Origin: Glutinoglossum americanum
Taxonomy: Eukaryota > Ascomycota > Geoglossomycetes > Geoglossales > Geoglossaceae
Assembly: GCA_020080175.1 (NCBI GenBank)
Contig: JAGHQL010000104.1
Span: 26,019-90,018, forward strand
Direction: 5' to 3'
Length of the DNA: 64,000 nt
Positions 22,912 to 34,072 of this stretch are shown here, in pieces (position 1 is the stretch's first letter; every line of letters begins with the position of its first letter). Both the position numbers and the translations under genes were made by a program. A model generated the notes under the pieces. That model was not told the origin of the DNA. It did not search any database and worked only from the letters and a program-made list of their open reading frames with translations.

Positions 22912-25900
22912 ATGGCCAACTCTCTTTTCCGTCCTATTGGGCTCCCACAAGCCTTCATTAAGGCTATATTCACCCTCGTTTTTGTTGTGCACATTGCTTC
23001 TGTCGTTGACGCGCTTGCATCAACGGACACAATCACTAGCGGCGGCGATAATTCTCGGGCGGGATATCAGGCGTGAGTGTATTCCTGGAAATGTAATCTG
23101 GAGCGATCTAGCTGACATCCTTGCAAGTAATCACAACATGGATCCGGCTGTGGTAGCGAGCGATCAGTTTGGTATCCTTTGGAAGCAGGCGCTTCCTGGT
23201 AAGTATCGTGGAGCGACTGAGCAGGTATTCGCACAGCCTCTAGTATACACCCCAGGGGACACACAATATGTATACTTGGCGACCACCATGAACAACATCT
23301 ACAAAATAAATGCAAAGGGAGGAGGCATCGTCCTAGCACGGAACTTAGCGGTTCCGTTTCTTGAGGCTGATTTGAACGGATGTACTGATATCAACCCCCT
23401 CATTGGAAGCACGGTAGCTTACCCCTCTGATTGTATCTCCTGCAAGAAGCTGAAAGACTCGCTAGTCTACTGGCGTAATTGACCCCAATACCAACACGTG
23501 GTACTTCACTATCAAGACCTATGAGGATCAGACGGACAATGTGAAAGGACGGCTCAATGGGAGATATTTCATCTATGCAGTCGACGCCGAGACGCTAAAA
23601 GACAAGCCTGGTTATCCGGTTTCACTAGAAGGTCTCGTTGCCAGGAACAACAATCGCCGAATGTTCCTATCGGGGAATCAGCACCAGCGCCCAGCCTTAC
23701 TTGATGTGGGACGCTACATCTATGCCGGATTTGCCTCCCACTGCGTCTTATACAACTACACAGGGATGGTCATAGGGTGGGAGAAGTCCAGTGGGGCTAT
23801 CGTTGAGACCTTTACCACAGAGGCAGGGCCAGAGCCGAACACCGTCCCGGGTGGTGGTATCTGGATGTCAGGGGGCGGCCTTGCATCGGATGACGCAGGC
23901 AGCTTGTGGTTTGGTAGCGGCAACGGCTTTGCCTCCCAGCTGCACGGAACTCCTCTCTCAGGCCGCCAGCCCCCTAGCTCACTGGAGGAAGCTGCGGTCC
24001 ACATGAGGATTAACGACGACGGCACACTCAAGGTGGTCGACTTCTTCATACCTTGGGAGAAGGAGGCGTTAGATGGCGCCGATAAAGGTAGCCGTTTCCC
24101 TAGTATAGACCACCGGGGTGGCCCGCTCACAGTGCTTGTGCAGATCTGGGGACATCTCCCCTCGAGCTCCTTCCGAATACGTTTAGTTGTCCGAACTCTA
24201 AGCGTCTGGGCGTCATCACGGGCAAATCTGGAAAGACTTACTTTTTGGACATGGATAATTTAGGCGGATATTCGATGGGAACGGGAGGCAAATCAGATGC
24301 AGTCCCGCAGGTGTACCAGAACAAGAATTCCGTGTACTCTGGAGCAGGGGTGTATCCACTTGAAGGTGGCTACGTCTACATCAATGTCATCCAGTGGCCC
24401 ACAGTGGTGTTCAAATTTAGCTGTGACAGTGGTGGCAATGCTGTATTTACTCCAGTAGCTCAGTCGAGTGAGAATTCTGCCTATATTTTGGGCGTCGGGC
24501 ATGGTCAGTTCTTCAACGCTGGTTGATCCTATCTAGATGGCTAACGAACCAAAGGTACTACGACTTCCTTGAACGGACAGCCCGGGACAGGCCTCTATTG
24601 GGTAACAGATGTGCAAGGCTATGGTCTACGTGTCTACAAGGCAGTCCCCGAGAATGGAAAACTCGTGACAATTAAGCTCCTCAACCTCGTTGGAGTTACC
24701 AAGTTTACGCGACCTGTGTTCGGCAACGGAATAGCATACATCGCCACAGGAGCTGGTATGCTTTATGCGGTCGGGTCGCCTGTGAATCCACCAATTACTT
24801 GTTCAGGTCCATATAACTTCGGCAGCGTCGTTATCGGCAACTCGTCAATACCGAAGAACATTTCATGTCAAGCAAAAATTACTACGACGGTAACTGGAGC
24901 GGGCCTTACCTCGCCAGCCAATTTTGTCCTCTCTGGGCTACCGAGCCTACCAGTGACCATTCTTCCCGGCCAGAACTTCACCTTCGAGGTCAAGTTCAAA
25001 CCTTCGGCCCCTGGTCCACTTTCGAATGAAGTACTCCTAAATACAACGAATGGAGCTGCCGGTTTTTCCACGCAGACGACGGTTGGCTTAGGAGGCACTG
25101 GCGACTCGTTAAACCCGCTTTTAGCTGTTGAACCAAACACTGTCACTTTCGCAGGTGTCACCATTGGCCAGGATAGCGGCGGCGAAACAGAATCGTTCAT
25201 CATCCTCAATAGAGGTGACAGTATTCTCAGTATTTCGGGTTATAATTTTTCCGTTGTTAGAGAGGGTGGTCCTCTTACCACACCCAATATTACCGCTAAA
25301 GGCCTTCAAGTAGGCCCGTTCACTTTTCAGGGATTACCAACGTCGATCCCTGGGAAGGGACAGACCACTGTTAATATCAACTTTAACCCTCTGACAAGCG
25401 GAAAATTTGCTGTATACCTTACCATTCGATCAAACGGCGGAAATGCGGTCGTCGATGTTATCGGAAAGAGCGAAACACCCCCAAAAGCCCTACTCGAGTT
25501 CCAGTCCGTTGATGGCAGAAGCTGGGTTCCATTTGACAATAAAACTGCCTTTACGTTTGGAAATGTCCTTGAACAGCAGACCCTGCTCAGGAAAATGCGG
25601 TTATCCAACATTGGAGGTCGGAACGCGGGCCCATTGAGTATCACTGTCTCCAAGATCCCGATTGGGTCTGACGGCATTATTGGTGCGGAGACCGCTGTTG
25701 ACTTAGCTGAGGGAACGTCTATCCTGCCTGGAGAATCGAAGGACGCTACCCTTTTCTGTTCAGTTCCGAGATCGCAGGTCAACCTTGACTCCTATAATGA
25801 CACTGCAACATGGACTATGAATACAGATGACCCGACTTTCGGGAAGCAAGTCATCAAGTTCTTCTGTAGAGCTGTTGCAGAACAAGTGGGTCCCCTCAAA

Positions 25901-28431
25901 CCTAACGGTGACGCCCTTTATCACTATGTTGGCTGCGCCAGGGAAAACAACCCCACTCGGCAGCTCAAGGTACAGCTTTGGTCCAGAAATGACAACAACA
26001 ATGGTATGTGCCTGGATGCCTGCTCTGCGGCAAGCTGGACATTTGCTGGCACACAATACGAGAAAGAGTAGGTCTTAGCTTCACCTTCAAGCTAAAAATC
26101 GTTCTTACTAACATATATAAAGGTGTTGGTGTGGAAACATAAAGCCAGCCGTAATTGACTCGGATGCCCAGTGCAACTTCAATTGCGCTGGGGCCCAAAA
26201 CCAGACTTGCGGTGGAAACGGCCTCTTCCACGATAGGTCTTATATCAGCTTATTTGCTAACTCCGACAAACTCACGAACACCTCTAGCCCCACAACGAGC
26301 CAATCAACTTCGACCGCTAGCTCGGCTCCCACAGGCCCAGTGGTCAACCCAGGAGATAGCCTATTCAAATCACTTGGATGTTGGAAAGAACCCCCCAGCC
26401 GGCGAGCTTTACCTAACCTTGTGCTGGCGAAGGATGATTTAACTATCCATGCTTGTCTTGCCGCTTGCCCTGGTTCCAATTACATCGGCGCAGAATATGG
26501 ACGAGAGTGTTGGGTAAATCCCCCTACTCTAAACATCCCACCCACGGTGAAACGGTCTAACAGGCACATTATAGTGTGGCAGCGTACTCGATAGCGGCTC
26601 CGTTCAAGCCCCAGCGGCGGACTGCAACATGCAGTGTGCGGGTAATGCAAGCGAGGTGTGTGGTGGCAGTTCGCGCCTCAATCTATACACTTCCGTGGGC
26701 ACAGCCAGTACGGGGGTCGTGAGCAAAACCACAACATCCGTGAGCTCAACGCAGACGGCTCCCACCGCAGTCCAAACGGTGGGCAGTTACATACTCCTGG
26801 GCTGTTATAGTGAAGCCTCTGATCAGCGTGCTCTGACCGGAAAAGCCATCTTCGACGACTCAATGACTATTGAGCTCTGCCATGATGGGTGTTCTAGCTT
26901 TACCTACTTCGCAGTTGAGTATGGCCGCGAATGGTGAGTTCTCACTAGCCATTTGAGATTCCCTGCCTTGACTCTTCTTAGTTATTGCGGAGGAAAGATC
27001 AACAGCGGATCCGTGTTAGTCCCGAACCAGTCCGACTGTAACTTTCCTTGTCCCGGCAACAAGACAGAAATTTGCGGTGCCGGTAATCGCCTCAATATGT
27101 ATCAACTTAGGTCAACGACGAGCATTGCCAGTACGACCACGAGCAGTGGAACCACCAATAGCCTCATAACTGCGAGGACCGCCATCAACAGTTCGAGTTC
27201 GGCCAGCTCAGTAGTAAACACAACATTTGCGGGCACCAGCAGCGTAAGCACCACGACAACCACGGTGAGTGATGCTACTACTACCACAAGTTTTACCAGC
27301 ATTAACAGCACCACCACCGCAACTATTTCCATCAACACAACCACGGCCACTACTACTAGCATCTTGAGTTTCCCCCCTAGTTCACGGACCCGTAACCGTA
27401 CCCGCACTAGTACTCGGACCCGGACCCGAACCCTGACTGCCACCAATATTACAAGCTCTATCAGCGCAGGCAGCACGACTGATACCTCAGTCCCTATGAA
27501 TACGACTACAGTTGCCACCACCGGCACCTCAAGTTTCACTAGCATCCCAAGCACTGTCGACGCAAACAGTACGGCCATTACCCCAACTTTCATTAACACG
27601 ACTACGATAACTACCACCGGCATCATAAGTTTTCCTAGTTCAGAAACCGTCACCCCGATTAACGGCACCATCCTTAGCCCTTCGAGTTCAACCGGCATAA
27701 GCAGCACAAGCAGCACAAGTGCCAATACCACGTCCTCGAGCATCGCCCCCACCCCCCCGAGTACGACCAGCATAGCCAGTGTAGTCCCCACAAGCACCTC
27801 GACGTCTCCGGAAGCACCTCCAACCACAGACCCCTGGGCCTACCTCGGGTGCTACACCGACCACCTCGACCGCGCCCTTCCCCTTGCCTTCCACAGCTCC
27901 CCCTCCATGACTCCCACAGAATGCAAAACCCTCTGCCTACACCAAAATTTCCCTCTCGCCGGCGTCGAATTCAGCAGGCAATGCTTTTGCGGCACCGCCC
28001 TCCGGAACAGCACCCTCGCCGCCGCCTCAACCTGCAACATGCCGTGCGCCGGCAATTCGAGCGACACCTGCGGCGGCGCATTCAGGATGAGCGTCTGGAA
28101 CTACACCGACTGGAACCCGACCGCGGTGGTGGAGAGTGTGGGGGATTATGTGAGTCAGGGGTGTTGGTCTGATGAGAGGGGGGCGAGAGCTTTGAGCAAG
28201 TATTCTTTTTCCAGCGGGGAGATGACGGCGGAGTTGTGTGTGGGTGTTTGCAAGGGGAGAGGGTGGTCGTGGGCAGGTGTGGAGTATGGTGAGCAGTGCT
28301 ACTGTGGCGATGGTTTAGGGAGTGCATCTGTAGAGAGTCCGGTGGGGGAATGCGGGATGCTGTGTAAGGGGAACAGGGAGGAGGTTTGTGGGGGGGCAGA
28401 TCGGTTAGTAGTTTACAGGCAGATTGGCTAA
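22912..28431 (+). CDS. Large secreted WSC-domain protein with propeller-like and Ig-like regions
   Basis: Eight exons (22912-23072, 23128-23413, 23466-24087, 24144-24503, 24555-26067, 26123-26513, 26575-26933, 26982-28431) give 1,713 residues. A signal peptide (AIFTLVFVVHIASVVDALA) precedes about 550 residues that look like a PQQ/YncE-type beta-propeller (GDTQYVYLATTMNNIYKINA, RPALLDVGRYIYAGF, GKTYFLDMDNLGGYS). Two Ig-like segments of the ASPM/hydin or choice-of-anchor-D type follow (YNFGSVVIGNSS, TVTFAGVTIGQDS). Then come three WSC domains (the first, for example, ends ECWCGN, then CNFNCAG, then TCGG), a roughly 240-residue Ser/Thr-rich linker (27100-27830) and two more WSC domains. Each WSC has the C-x-C-G and PCAGN-type cysteine pattern. 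WSC domains bind carbohydrate, so I infer a cell-wall or secreted enzyme or adhesin. There is no clear C-terminal membrane segment or GPI signal. Splice phases all agree. Confidence 0.85.
27379..27444 (+). repeat. Arg-Thr dipeptide repeat in the WSC-protein linker
   Basis: Inside the Ser/Thr-rich linker the sequence switches to alternating Arg and Thr (RTRNRTRTSTRTRTRT), written with mixed codons (cgg/cgt/cgc, acc/act). The codon mixture argues against recent slippage and for selection on the dipeptide. Confidence 0.8.
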
Positions 28432-28957
28432 TTCTATTGACATAGGGTAGTTGTCGGACGGGCCAGGTGGTGGTGAATGGGTCATGGATTTAACAGTGTA
28501 CGATTGAGCCGAGTATCGGTTTTCTGTAATCTCCTAGCTTAATACTAGATTAATATTTAATTTAAACGTCGGTCAAGCGCGGATGTCCGGTCGGTTTTTC
28601 CTATTACTTGTCACCTACCATTAGACTAGTTTAGGCTCTACTAAGGAGTTTGTGGTAGACTCGGTTTCGGCTTAATCCCTACCATTAGAGTCCCCTTCAG
28701 TGTCCTTGACTCCACCGCGGGTGGGATGCAGAGGATAGGGCAGGCTTGTCTTTAACTAGTAGGGTAGTAAATCCTCCCAAGGTTTAACCGATGGGGTCGG
28801 AAAACACCGCCCAATAAAATCGCCTCTAGTCAGCCTCTAATTTAAGCAAATCCCGGTCGCAAAAAAGAACAAAACCGCCTCGCCTACCCTCAACGGCACC
28901 CATTCGGAAAACTCATCAAATTTGGTGATCGTCTACTTCAACATAAGTGTTTATTCC
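28432..28957. other. Intergenic, nothing recognised
   Basis: 0.5 kb between two co-oriented genes with no ORF of note. The left half is AT-rich. Confidence 0.5.
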
Positions 28958-30946
28958 ATGGCATACCTGTGGGATCACGATCTCAACAAGCCCGAGGAAT
29001 GTGTGTATCTGGCAGCTCCGAATTCCTATCTCGAGCTATGGCAGTTTTCGGTGCGTTAGCTATGGTTCATCGGCACTGTGCCAGCGCTTGGTGCTGACTT
29101 AATCCAGGATCCAAAGTACAATCTAGTTCGAGAAGGCTCTTTGCCGGACGATAAGCTCCTGGATAAATTCCTAGATCAAGAGGTAGAATCGATCCCCTGC
29201 GTTGGGTGCATTTAGGTCGAGCAGGTAGCTAACGATGTTTTGTGTCCTAGGGCGAGCATGCCACACCTTCGCCGCCAGAAGGCTGCACCTTGCTGGGAGG
29301 ACAGAGGCTACTGTATGTTTACGAACCCAGCTACATCCATCAGTTGCTCGCATTCATGACCTAACTTGAACAAAGCATCCACAAATACGGGCCGCATATC
29401 GGCGATCGGCCTTACCCCTTCCGAGACGAAGAACACATGATGAAGGTCTGGGACAAACTGAAGCTTCCAAGGGTGTTTTTCCGCGCTTGGAATGTGACAG
29501 CCGGTATGTGTTGGGCTAGAGAGCACGTTAGTGGGGATGGCGATAAGTTCCTCCGTACGAGGGCGTAGGACCCCCCACAGCGCACACATCACTCACAGCG
29601 ACATAAGATCTGGTCCTCTCACACCCATGGTCCGCCGACAGCTGGGGCCTAGCGACTAGCTACGACGCTCAGACCCACATCACGACCCACCTACTAGGCT
29701 ATACCCCGGACTCCGACCCGGATCACATATTCCTACACCTGAGATCGGCCGTTGACCTCGCGCACCACCCGCTCCTGGTTCCGGTGTACATATACGCCGG
29801 ATGTGTATCGCTCATAGTGGGCGTCGGAGAGACGGCCCGCGGAAAACTACTAGAAATCGATTCCGCTATAGGATTGAACAAAAACGCGCCTGTCGGTCTC
29901 GACGAAGAGATCATTAAGGATTTAAGAGGGAATTTCTCTAAGTTGAACGAGGAACTTATCTCAGCACAAGCAGTTATCTCAGTGGCTATGGGGTGGCGCG
30001 TGTTTTACCCGCAGGTGTCAAAGACTTTGCAGAGGGCTATCCGGATCTTCGAATCAACGGCCACGCCGCGAGACCTGGCTCTCGGCCACGAGGACATCAA
30101 GGATCGGCTTCTCACACTGGATCAGGAGCGGGAGTATAGAGAAGCGCTGCTCAGCGGATCCGACAGCCAGATTCGCTTATTCATCAGCATAGTAAGTCCA
30201 CGCTGAACCGTTCGTCGTAGAGATCCCATTGGTCGGTGTTATCCCCGCTTAGTTAATGCTATGCCCCCCGACAGCTCTACAACTTCATGGCGCAGAAAGA
30301 CAACCAGGTCAATATCTCCGTCGCCCGCGACTCCTCCAGGATCGCCTCGGCCAGCAAAAGAGACAGCTCAGCCATGAAAACCATCGCCGTCCTAACCCTA
30401 GTCTTCCTACCCGGAACATTAGTAGCCGTACGTAGATACAGAAACTCCCCCACACCAAAAACCAACCAAAGCCCAAGCTAACTCTTCCCTCCCCCCCGTT
30501 TATCACAGTCTGTCTTCAGCACCAACATGTTCGACTTCCGCTCCCCCAACCCAGAACCCATAGTATCCCGCAAATTTTGGATCTACTGGGCCGTGACCGC
30601 TCCGTTCACAATCCTAGTCCTAGCCATCTGGACGGCGTGGTATTTCTGGAGCGAGGGGAGGCAGAGGAGGCAGGATCGGGATTTGGAGGTTAGTATGGAG
30701 GCTTTGGGGGAAGCTGTGGAGGAGGAGGAGGATAAGGAGGAAGGGGAGGAAGGTGAAGATGATATGGGTGGAGAGGGGGGTCCTGTTTCCAGGAGATCGA
30801 CTATAGGATTGTCGAAACGGTCTTCGACTTTGAGGTCGGGTGGTGCGGGGTCGAGTACAGTGAGGTCGCTGACTAAGAGGTCGTCTACTATACAGTCAGC
30901 TCTTGTGCGGCCGCCAACTAGACGGCCTTCTGCCCTGCGATCATGA
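28958..30946 (+). CDS. CorA-like Mg2+ transporter family protein
   Basis: Exons 28958-29050, 29108-29182, 29251-29503, 29608-30191, 30275-30427 and 30509-30946 join in frame (531 codons). The cytoplasmic part carries LVREGSLPDD, RDEEHMMKVWDKLKLPRVFFRAWN and DLVLSHPWSADSWGLATSYD. A long helical part follows (AVDLAHHPLLVPVYIYAGC, GLDEEIIKDLRGN). TM1 comes next (MKTIAVLTLVFLPGTLVA, joined to SVFSTNMF), then TM2 (FWIYWAVTAPFTILVLAIWTAWYFW) and an acidic then Ser/Arg-rich tail. Fungal CorA-like proteins keep the two-helix end but lack the exact GMN loop, as here, so ion transport is not certain. An in-frame TAA at 29362-29364 lies inside exon 3. A 63-nt intron 29313-29375 (GTATGT donor, CTAAC 8-11 nt before AAG) would remove it in frame and give 510 residues. 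I favour that reading, but a nonsense mutation is the alternative. Confidence 0.8.
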
Positions 30947-31580
30947 TAAAAGAGCTAGCTTGTATGGGCTTCTACTGTTTGGGCTGTTATTCTCCATCGA
31001 GCGCTCAATCTCTCATTGGATAACCACACGTATGAGGGGTCCCTTGGTACATAGTAGCTATTCTAATCCACGCTAAGTCCCTTATAGGGATGCCCATAGT
31101 CTTCGCTATTAGGGTTTGCCGTGGTGACTATGCCCAGCTTCTCGGTGATATACTTATGATGTCATGTGATTGGACTGAGCACTTAGCTCATTCGTTTCTT
31201 CATTATTCTGGCTTGCTCAGTCACTTCCCACCTTGCTTTCACGCCATCCTTGATCCCTTCACTTACCCCCCGCTCGTCAGCGCGCTGAGAGTGGCGAATC
31301 CATTCCGCGACTCTAGATTCGCAGCTCTCACCTCCAAGGGGTCAACCCGCCCTCATCAGTATTTCATTGAGGGTCGAACCCATTCCACGATTCGCAACCC
31401 ACCAGCACCAAGCAGCCATAGCCAACCTCCCCGAACGGGAACCCCCTTCTCTTTTGAGGGTAGGCGCACGCCCCAACCAGAAAGAATGGGTTACCCTAAG
31501 CTAACGGAGAAAACTGCTCTACGAAAGGTAAGGTAGCAACCAGACACGCAGCCACGGAACTCGCGAATTATCTTAACCTT
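30947..31580. other. Flank of the Mutator-like element, nothing certain
   Basis: An open frame at 31090-31536 has low-complexity Pro/Ser/Thr content and no family signature. The stretch ends at the target-site duplication of the MULE. Confidence 0.45.
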
Positions 31581-31588
31581 ATACACAA
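31581..31588 (+). repeat. Target-site duplication, left copy
   Basis: ATACACAA directly left of the MULE; the same eight bases follow its right end at 34065-34072. Confidence 0.9.
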
Positions 31589-31679
31589 GGCGGCCGGTAT
31601 TGCCACGGGCAGAAACAGTAGTGCCACGGGCAGAAACGGTAATGCCACGGGCCCGTGACCGGTAATGCCACGGCCGTGG
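31589..31679 (+). repeat. MULE terminal inverted repeat, left
   Basis: 91 bp matching the reverse complement of 33974-34064. It is built of repeated modules: two copies of gccacgggcagaaac and two palindromic cores (cacgggcccgtg and ccacggccgtgg), likely transposase-binding sites. Confidence 0.9.
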
Positions 31680-31778
31680 CATTACTATAGAGATTGTGTC
31701 TATCACTAGTTCTTTTTTGATACCGAGAGATGAATGGAGTGGAGATTGTTGATTGATGGTAATTTAATATACATAAGT

Positions 31779-33895
31779 CTATCCACCTTGATTCTGTTTA
31801 CCACGAGCTGTTCTCCTGGTTTCCATTGTTGCTACCTGATGCCGTGTGCGTACACCTACCTGCTCAAAAGCAAAAGGGTCTCTTTGTATTGAAGATGCTG
31901 CTTGGCGGATAGCAGCAGCACGATTAGGGCGACGATTTCTAGGTTTTAGTTGTGCTGTTGGTCGACCACGGGTTTGTGCAACTACTGGATCCAGAACAAG
32001 GGGTTGCATGATAAGTAAAGGCTGCGGCTTTAAGTACCAATGCTGGTGAATATCAACCAATTGGAGAACTTGGTCTTGCTGAAGCTGTTTCTGGATCTGG
32101 TGTACACACGGGAGACCCATAGAGTTCCTAAACGCCTTTGTACATGCTGGTAGTAGTTCTGGCCTTATAAGTCGGTAATGCTGTTCCCAAATCTTACCAA
32201 GAGCAAAATTTGAGATTCGTTCTAGCAATTGGCTATACAGAGGTCCTCTAGCTGTATGTGGTGTCCGGATTTGGTCCTGAGCAATCTCACCTTCATTCTT
32301 AGTATGCTGTTGATTGAGAAGAAGCTTGTTACGACTATGACGATCTATGTGCGGCTAATGTGTGGCACTATAGCAGTCTACGTGTGGCTTATGTGTGGCT
32401 GCTACAAGCTATAGTATTAAAGGCTAAACCTTGGTGTTCGGTGGGAGAGCCTCAGTGTTAAGAGTATGGCTTGCCGGCACTGTGCGGCCACACAGTGTTA
32501 TACCTATGTGTATATAAACTTCCTCACACCCCACACCCCTCTTCTTTCTTTAGTTTAGTATCGTCTTAATAGAATCCACCCAATACGCCTTCCAGGCACC
32601 AGAACTGGCAATTCGTGACAAAGCTCAACCTTCCCAAATACAGTTTTGAGATCACCAGTTGATACCTTCAGTACTGATTTAAGTTGACTATGTGCTCTTT
32701 CAGCTCGTGATGTGACAGTATTACCAAGGTGAAGATATTGGTCCACATAGGCTTGAATAAAGAGCCGTTTCCAAGGCATTAACCAAGTATTATAGATGTA
32801 AGATGTAAGCTCAGGTACATCATTATCATATAGCTCTTGAAGTTTAGCCCAGCGTTTCTCATAGAGGCTAGTTGAAGAACTTGATACTAGCTCAGCCCAA
32901 GCTCTCATAAACTCAGCTCGTGGTTCCTCCTCCTTAAAGTATCGTGATGCTTGAACAAGGACATTTTTCTCAATATGCCAAGTACAAAGAATCCGTTGGG
33001 TACCAGGAAAAACAGTACGAATATCATTCATTAGGGCGATTTCACGGTCTGTAACCATAACCCTTGGTTGAGCAGAGCTAGTAAACAGCATCCATAGTTG
33101 CTCTAATGCCCATGTATAGTCCCCTTCCTCTTCCTTTGCTAGAAATGCAAATGCAACATAAAAGTTTTTATTTAAGTATGTTGATTCAACAATGTTCAGA
33201 AGTGGCATCTTAAACTTGTTGGTCTTATAGGTGCAATCCAGCAGTAGGACCTCTGGGAATTGTTGAAGTAGTGCTATGCATTTTGGATGCGTAAAGAAAA
33301 GGTGTGTAACTCGTCCAGTGCTGTCAGTTCGATATTCTGAAGTCCAGTTACTTTCGGCAAGAACTGCAATAAGACTTTCGATAAATGTTTTGCCTTCTAG
33401 GCTTTGGAAGCGATGCTTTTTCCGTATATTGAGAATGTCTTCACTAAGTATTGGGTGGTCCGTTGTTTGCCTAATTGTGGATGCGATTTCGCGAGGGGTG
33501 ATTCCAGCAGAGGATATATCCTTTATCTGAGTCTGCAACTCATGGGGTATGCAGCAGTATACTGAGTGAGCAACTGGACCAGCTGACGCTGGATGATTAT
33601 GGCTTGCATTGCGGACCTTAAATCTCCAGATATTATCTTTGACCTCTCCACGAATGGAGAATGGACAACCAGTAAGACGAGTACCAGTATTGCGAAGCCT
33701 GGTAGCATCATTGATACCATATTGTGCCCGATACCGCCCACCACGGTCACATCCAAGATACACAGTGCCGTCCTTGTTGCTGGATCGGTGGATCGTTATG
33801 GCATACCCATTATCCTTTGCGTGGGCTTGAATTGCTTCAACCATGCTCCGCCAATCAGGGTATTCAGAGCCCTCTACTGGTGGTAGGAGACTCAT
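31779..33895 (-). pseudogene. MULE transposase interrupted by a solo LTR
   Basis: Minus strand, ATG at 33895. The N-terminus is a FAR1-like DNA-binding region (WRSMVEAIQAHAKDNGYAIT, then GCDRGGRYR). The DDE core shows LLLDCTYKTNKFKMPLL and VMVTDREIALMNDIRTVFP, then TWHIEKNVL. The C-terminus, read at 32326-31779, has ISNFALGKIWEQH and a SWIM-type GLPCVHQI. The frame of the first part runs into the LTR and stops at 32555 after 446 residues. Taking out 32327-32620 and one copy of the 5-bp duplication restores a single frame of about 605 residues, a normal MULE length. So the transposase was intact before the LTR insertion and I see no other break. It would make a truncated protein now. Confidence 0.88.
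32327..32620 (+). mobile_element. Solo LTR, 294 bp, nested in the MULE
   Basis: The insert begins TGTTACGA and ends TCGTGACA (TG...CA ends with short inverted termini) and is flanked by a 5-bp duplication AAGCT (32322-32326 and 32621-32625). A TATA-like box (tatataaact, 32511-32520) followed by a pyrimidine-rich stretch fits an LTR promoter. There is no internal retroelement sequence, so I infer a solo LTR left by recombination between two LTRs. Orientation is inferred from the TATA box. The family (Copia or Gypsy) cannot be told from the LTR alone. Confidence 0.88.
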
Positions 33896-33973
33896 GTTAT
33901 TGAAGTTGGAAACGATGATGGCGGGTGAAACCCAGTCGTGTGTTAATATACTCGTGTTTAAATTACACTGCTA

Positions 33974-34064
33974 CCACGGCCGTGGCATTACCGGTCACGG
34001 GCCCGTGGCATTACCGTTTCTGCCCGTGGCACTACTGTTTCTGCCCGTGGCAATACCGGCCGCC
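33974..34064 (-). repeat. MULE terminal inverted repeat, right
   Basis: Inverted copy of 31589-31679. The match ends inside the ccacggccgtgg palindrome; beyond it the two ends differ. Confidence 0.9.
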
Positions 34065-34072
34065 ATACACAA
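34065..34072 (+). repeat. Target-site duplication, right copy
   Basis: ATACACAA, identical to 31581-31588. Confidence 0.9.

Larger units (their letters stand above)
31589..34064 (-). mobile_element. Complete Mutator-like DNA transposon (MULE), 2,476 bp
   Basis: The element starts with GGCGGCCGG and ends with its reverse complement. It has terminal inverted repeats of 91 bp (31589-31679 and 33974-34064) that look identical by eye, and a perfect 8-bp target duplication ATACACAA. It encodes a MULE transposase on the minus strand, interrupted by a solo LTR (32327-32620). Near-identical TIRs and a perfect TSD indicate a recent insertion. Confidence 0.92.

Noticed and set aside
24522-24554. 33-bp intron in the WSC gene
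   Set aside because: Too short for a fungal intron; the donor at 24504 gives a 51-bp intron, keeps the frame and yields a natural GHGTTTSLNG join.
27102-27827. 241-codon minus-strand frame rich in Val/Leu
   Set aside because: It is the antisense shadow of the Ser/Thr-rich linker of the WSC protein.
31090-31536. 148-codon plus-strand frame left of the MULE
   Set aside because: Low-complexity Pro/Ser/Thr content without a recognisable family; could be an old element but cannot be supported.
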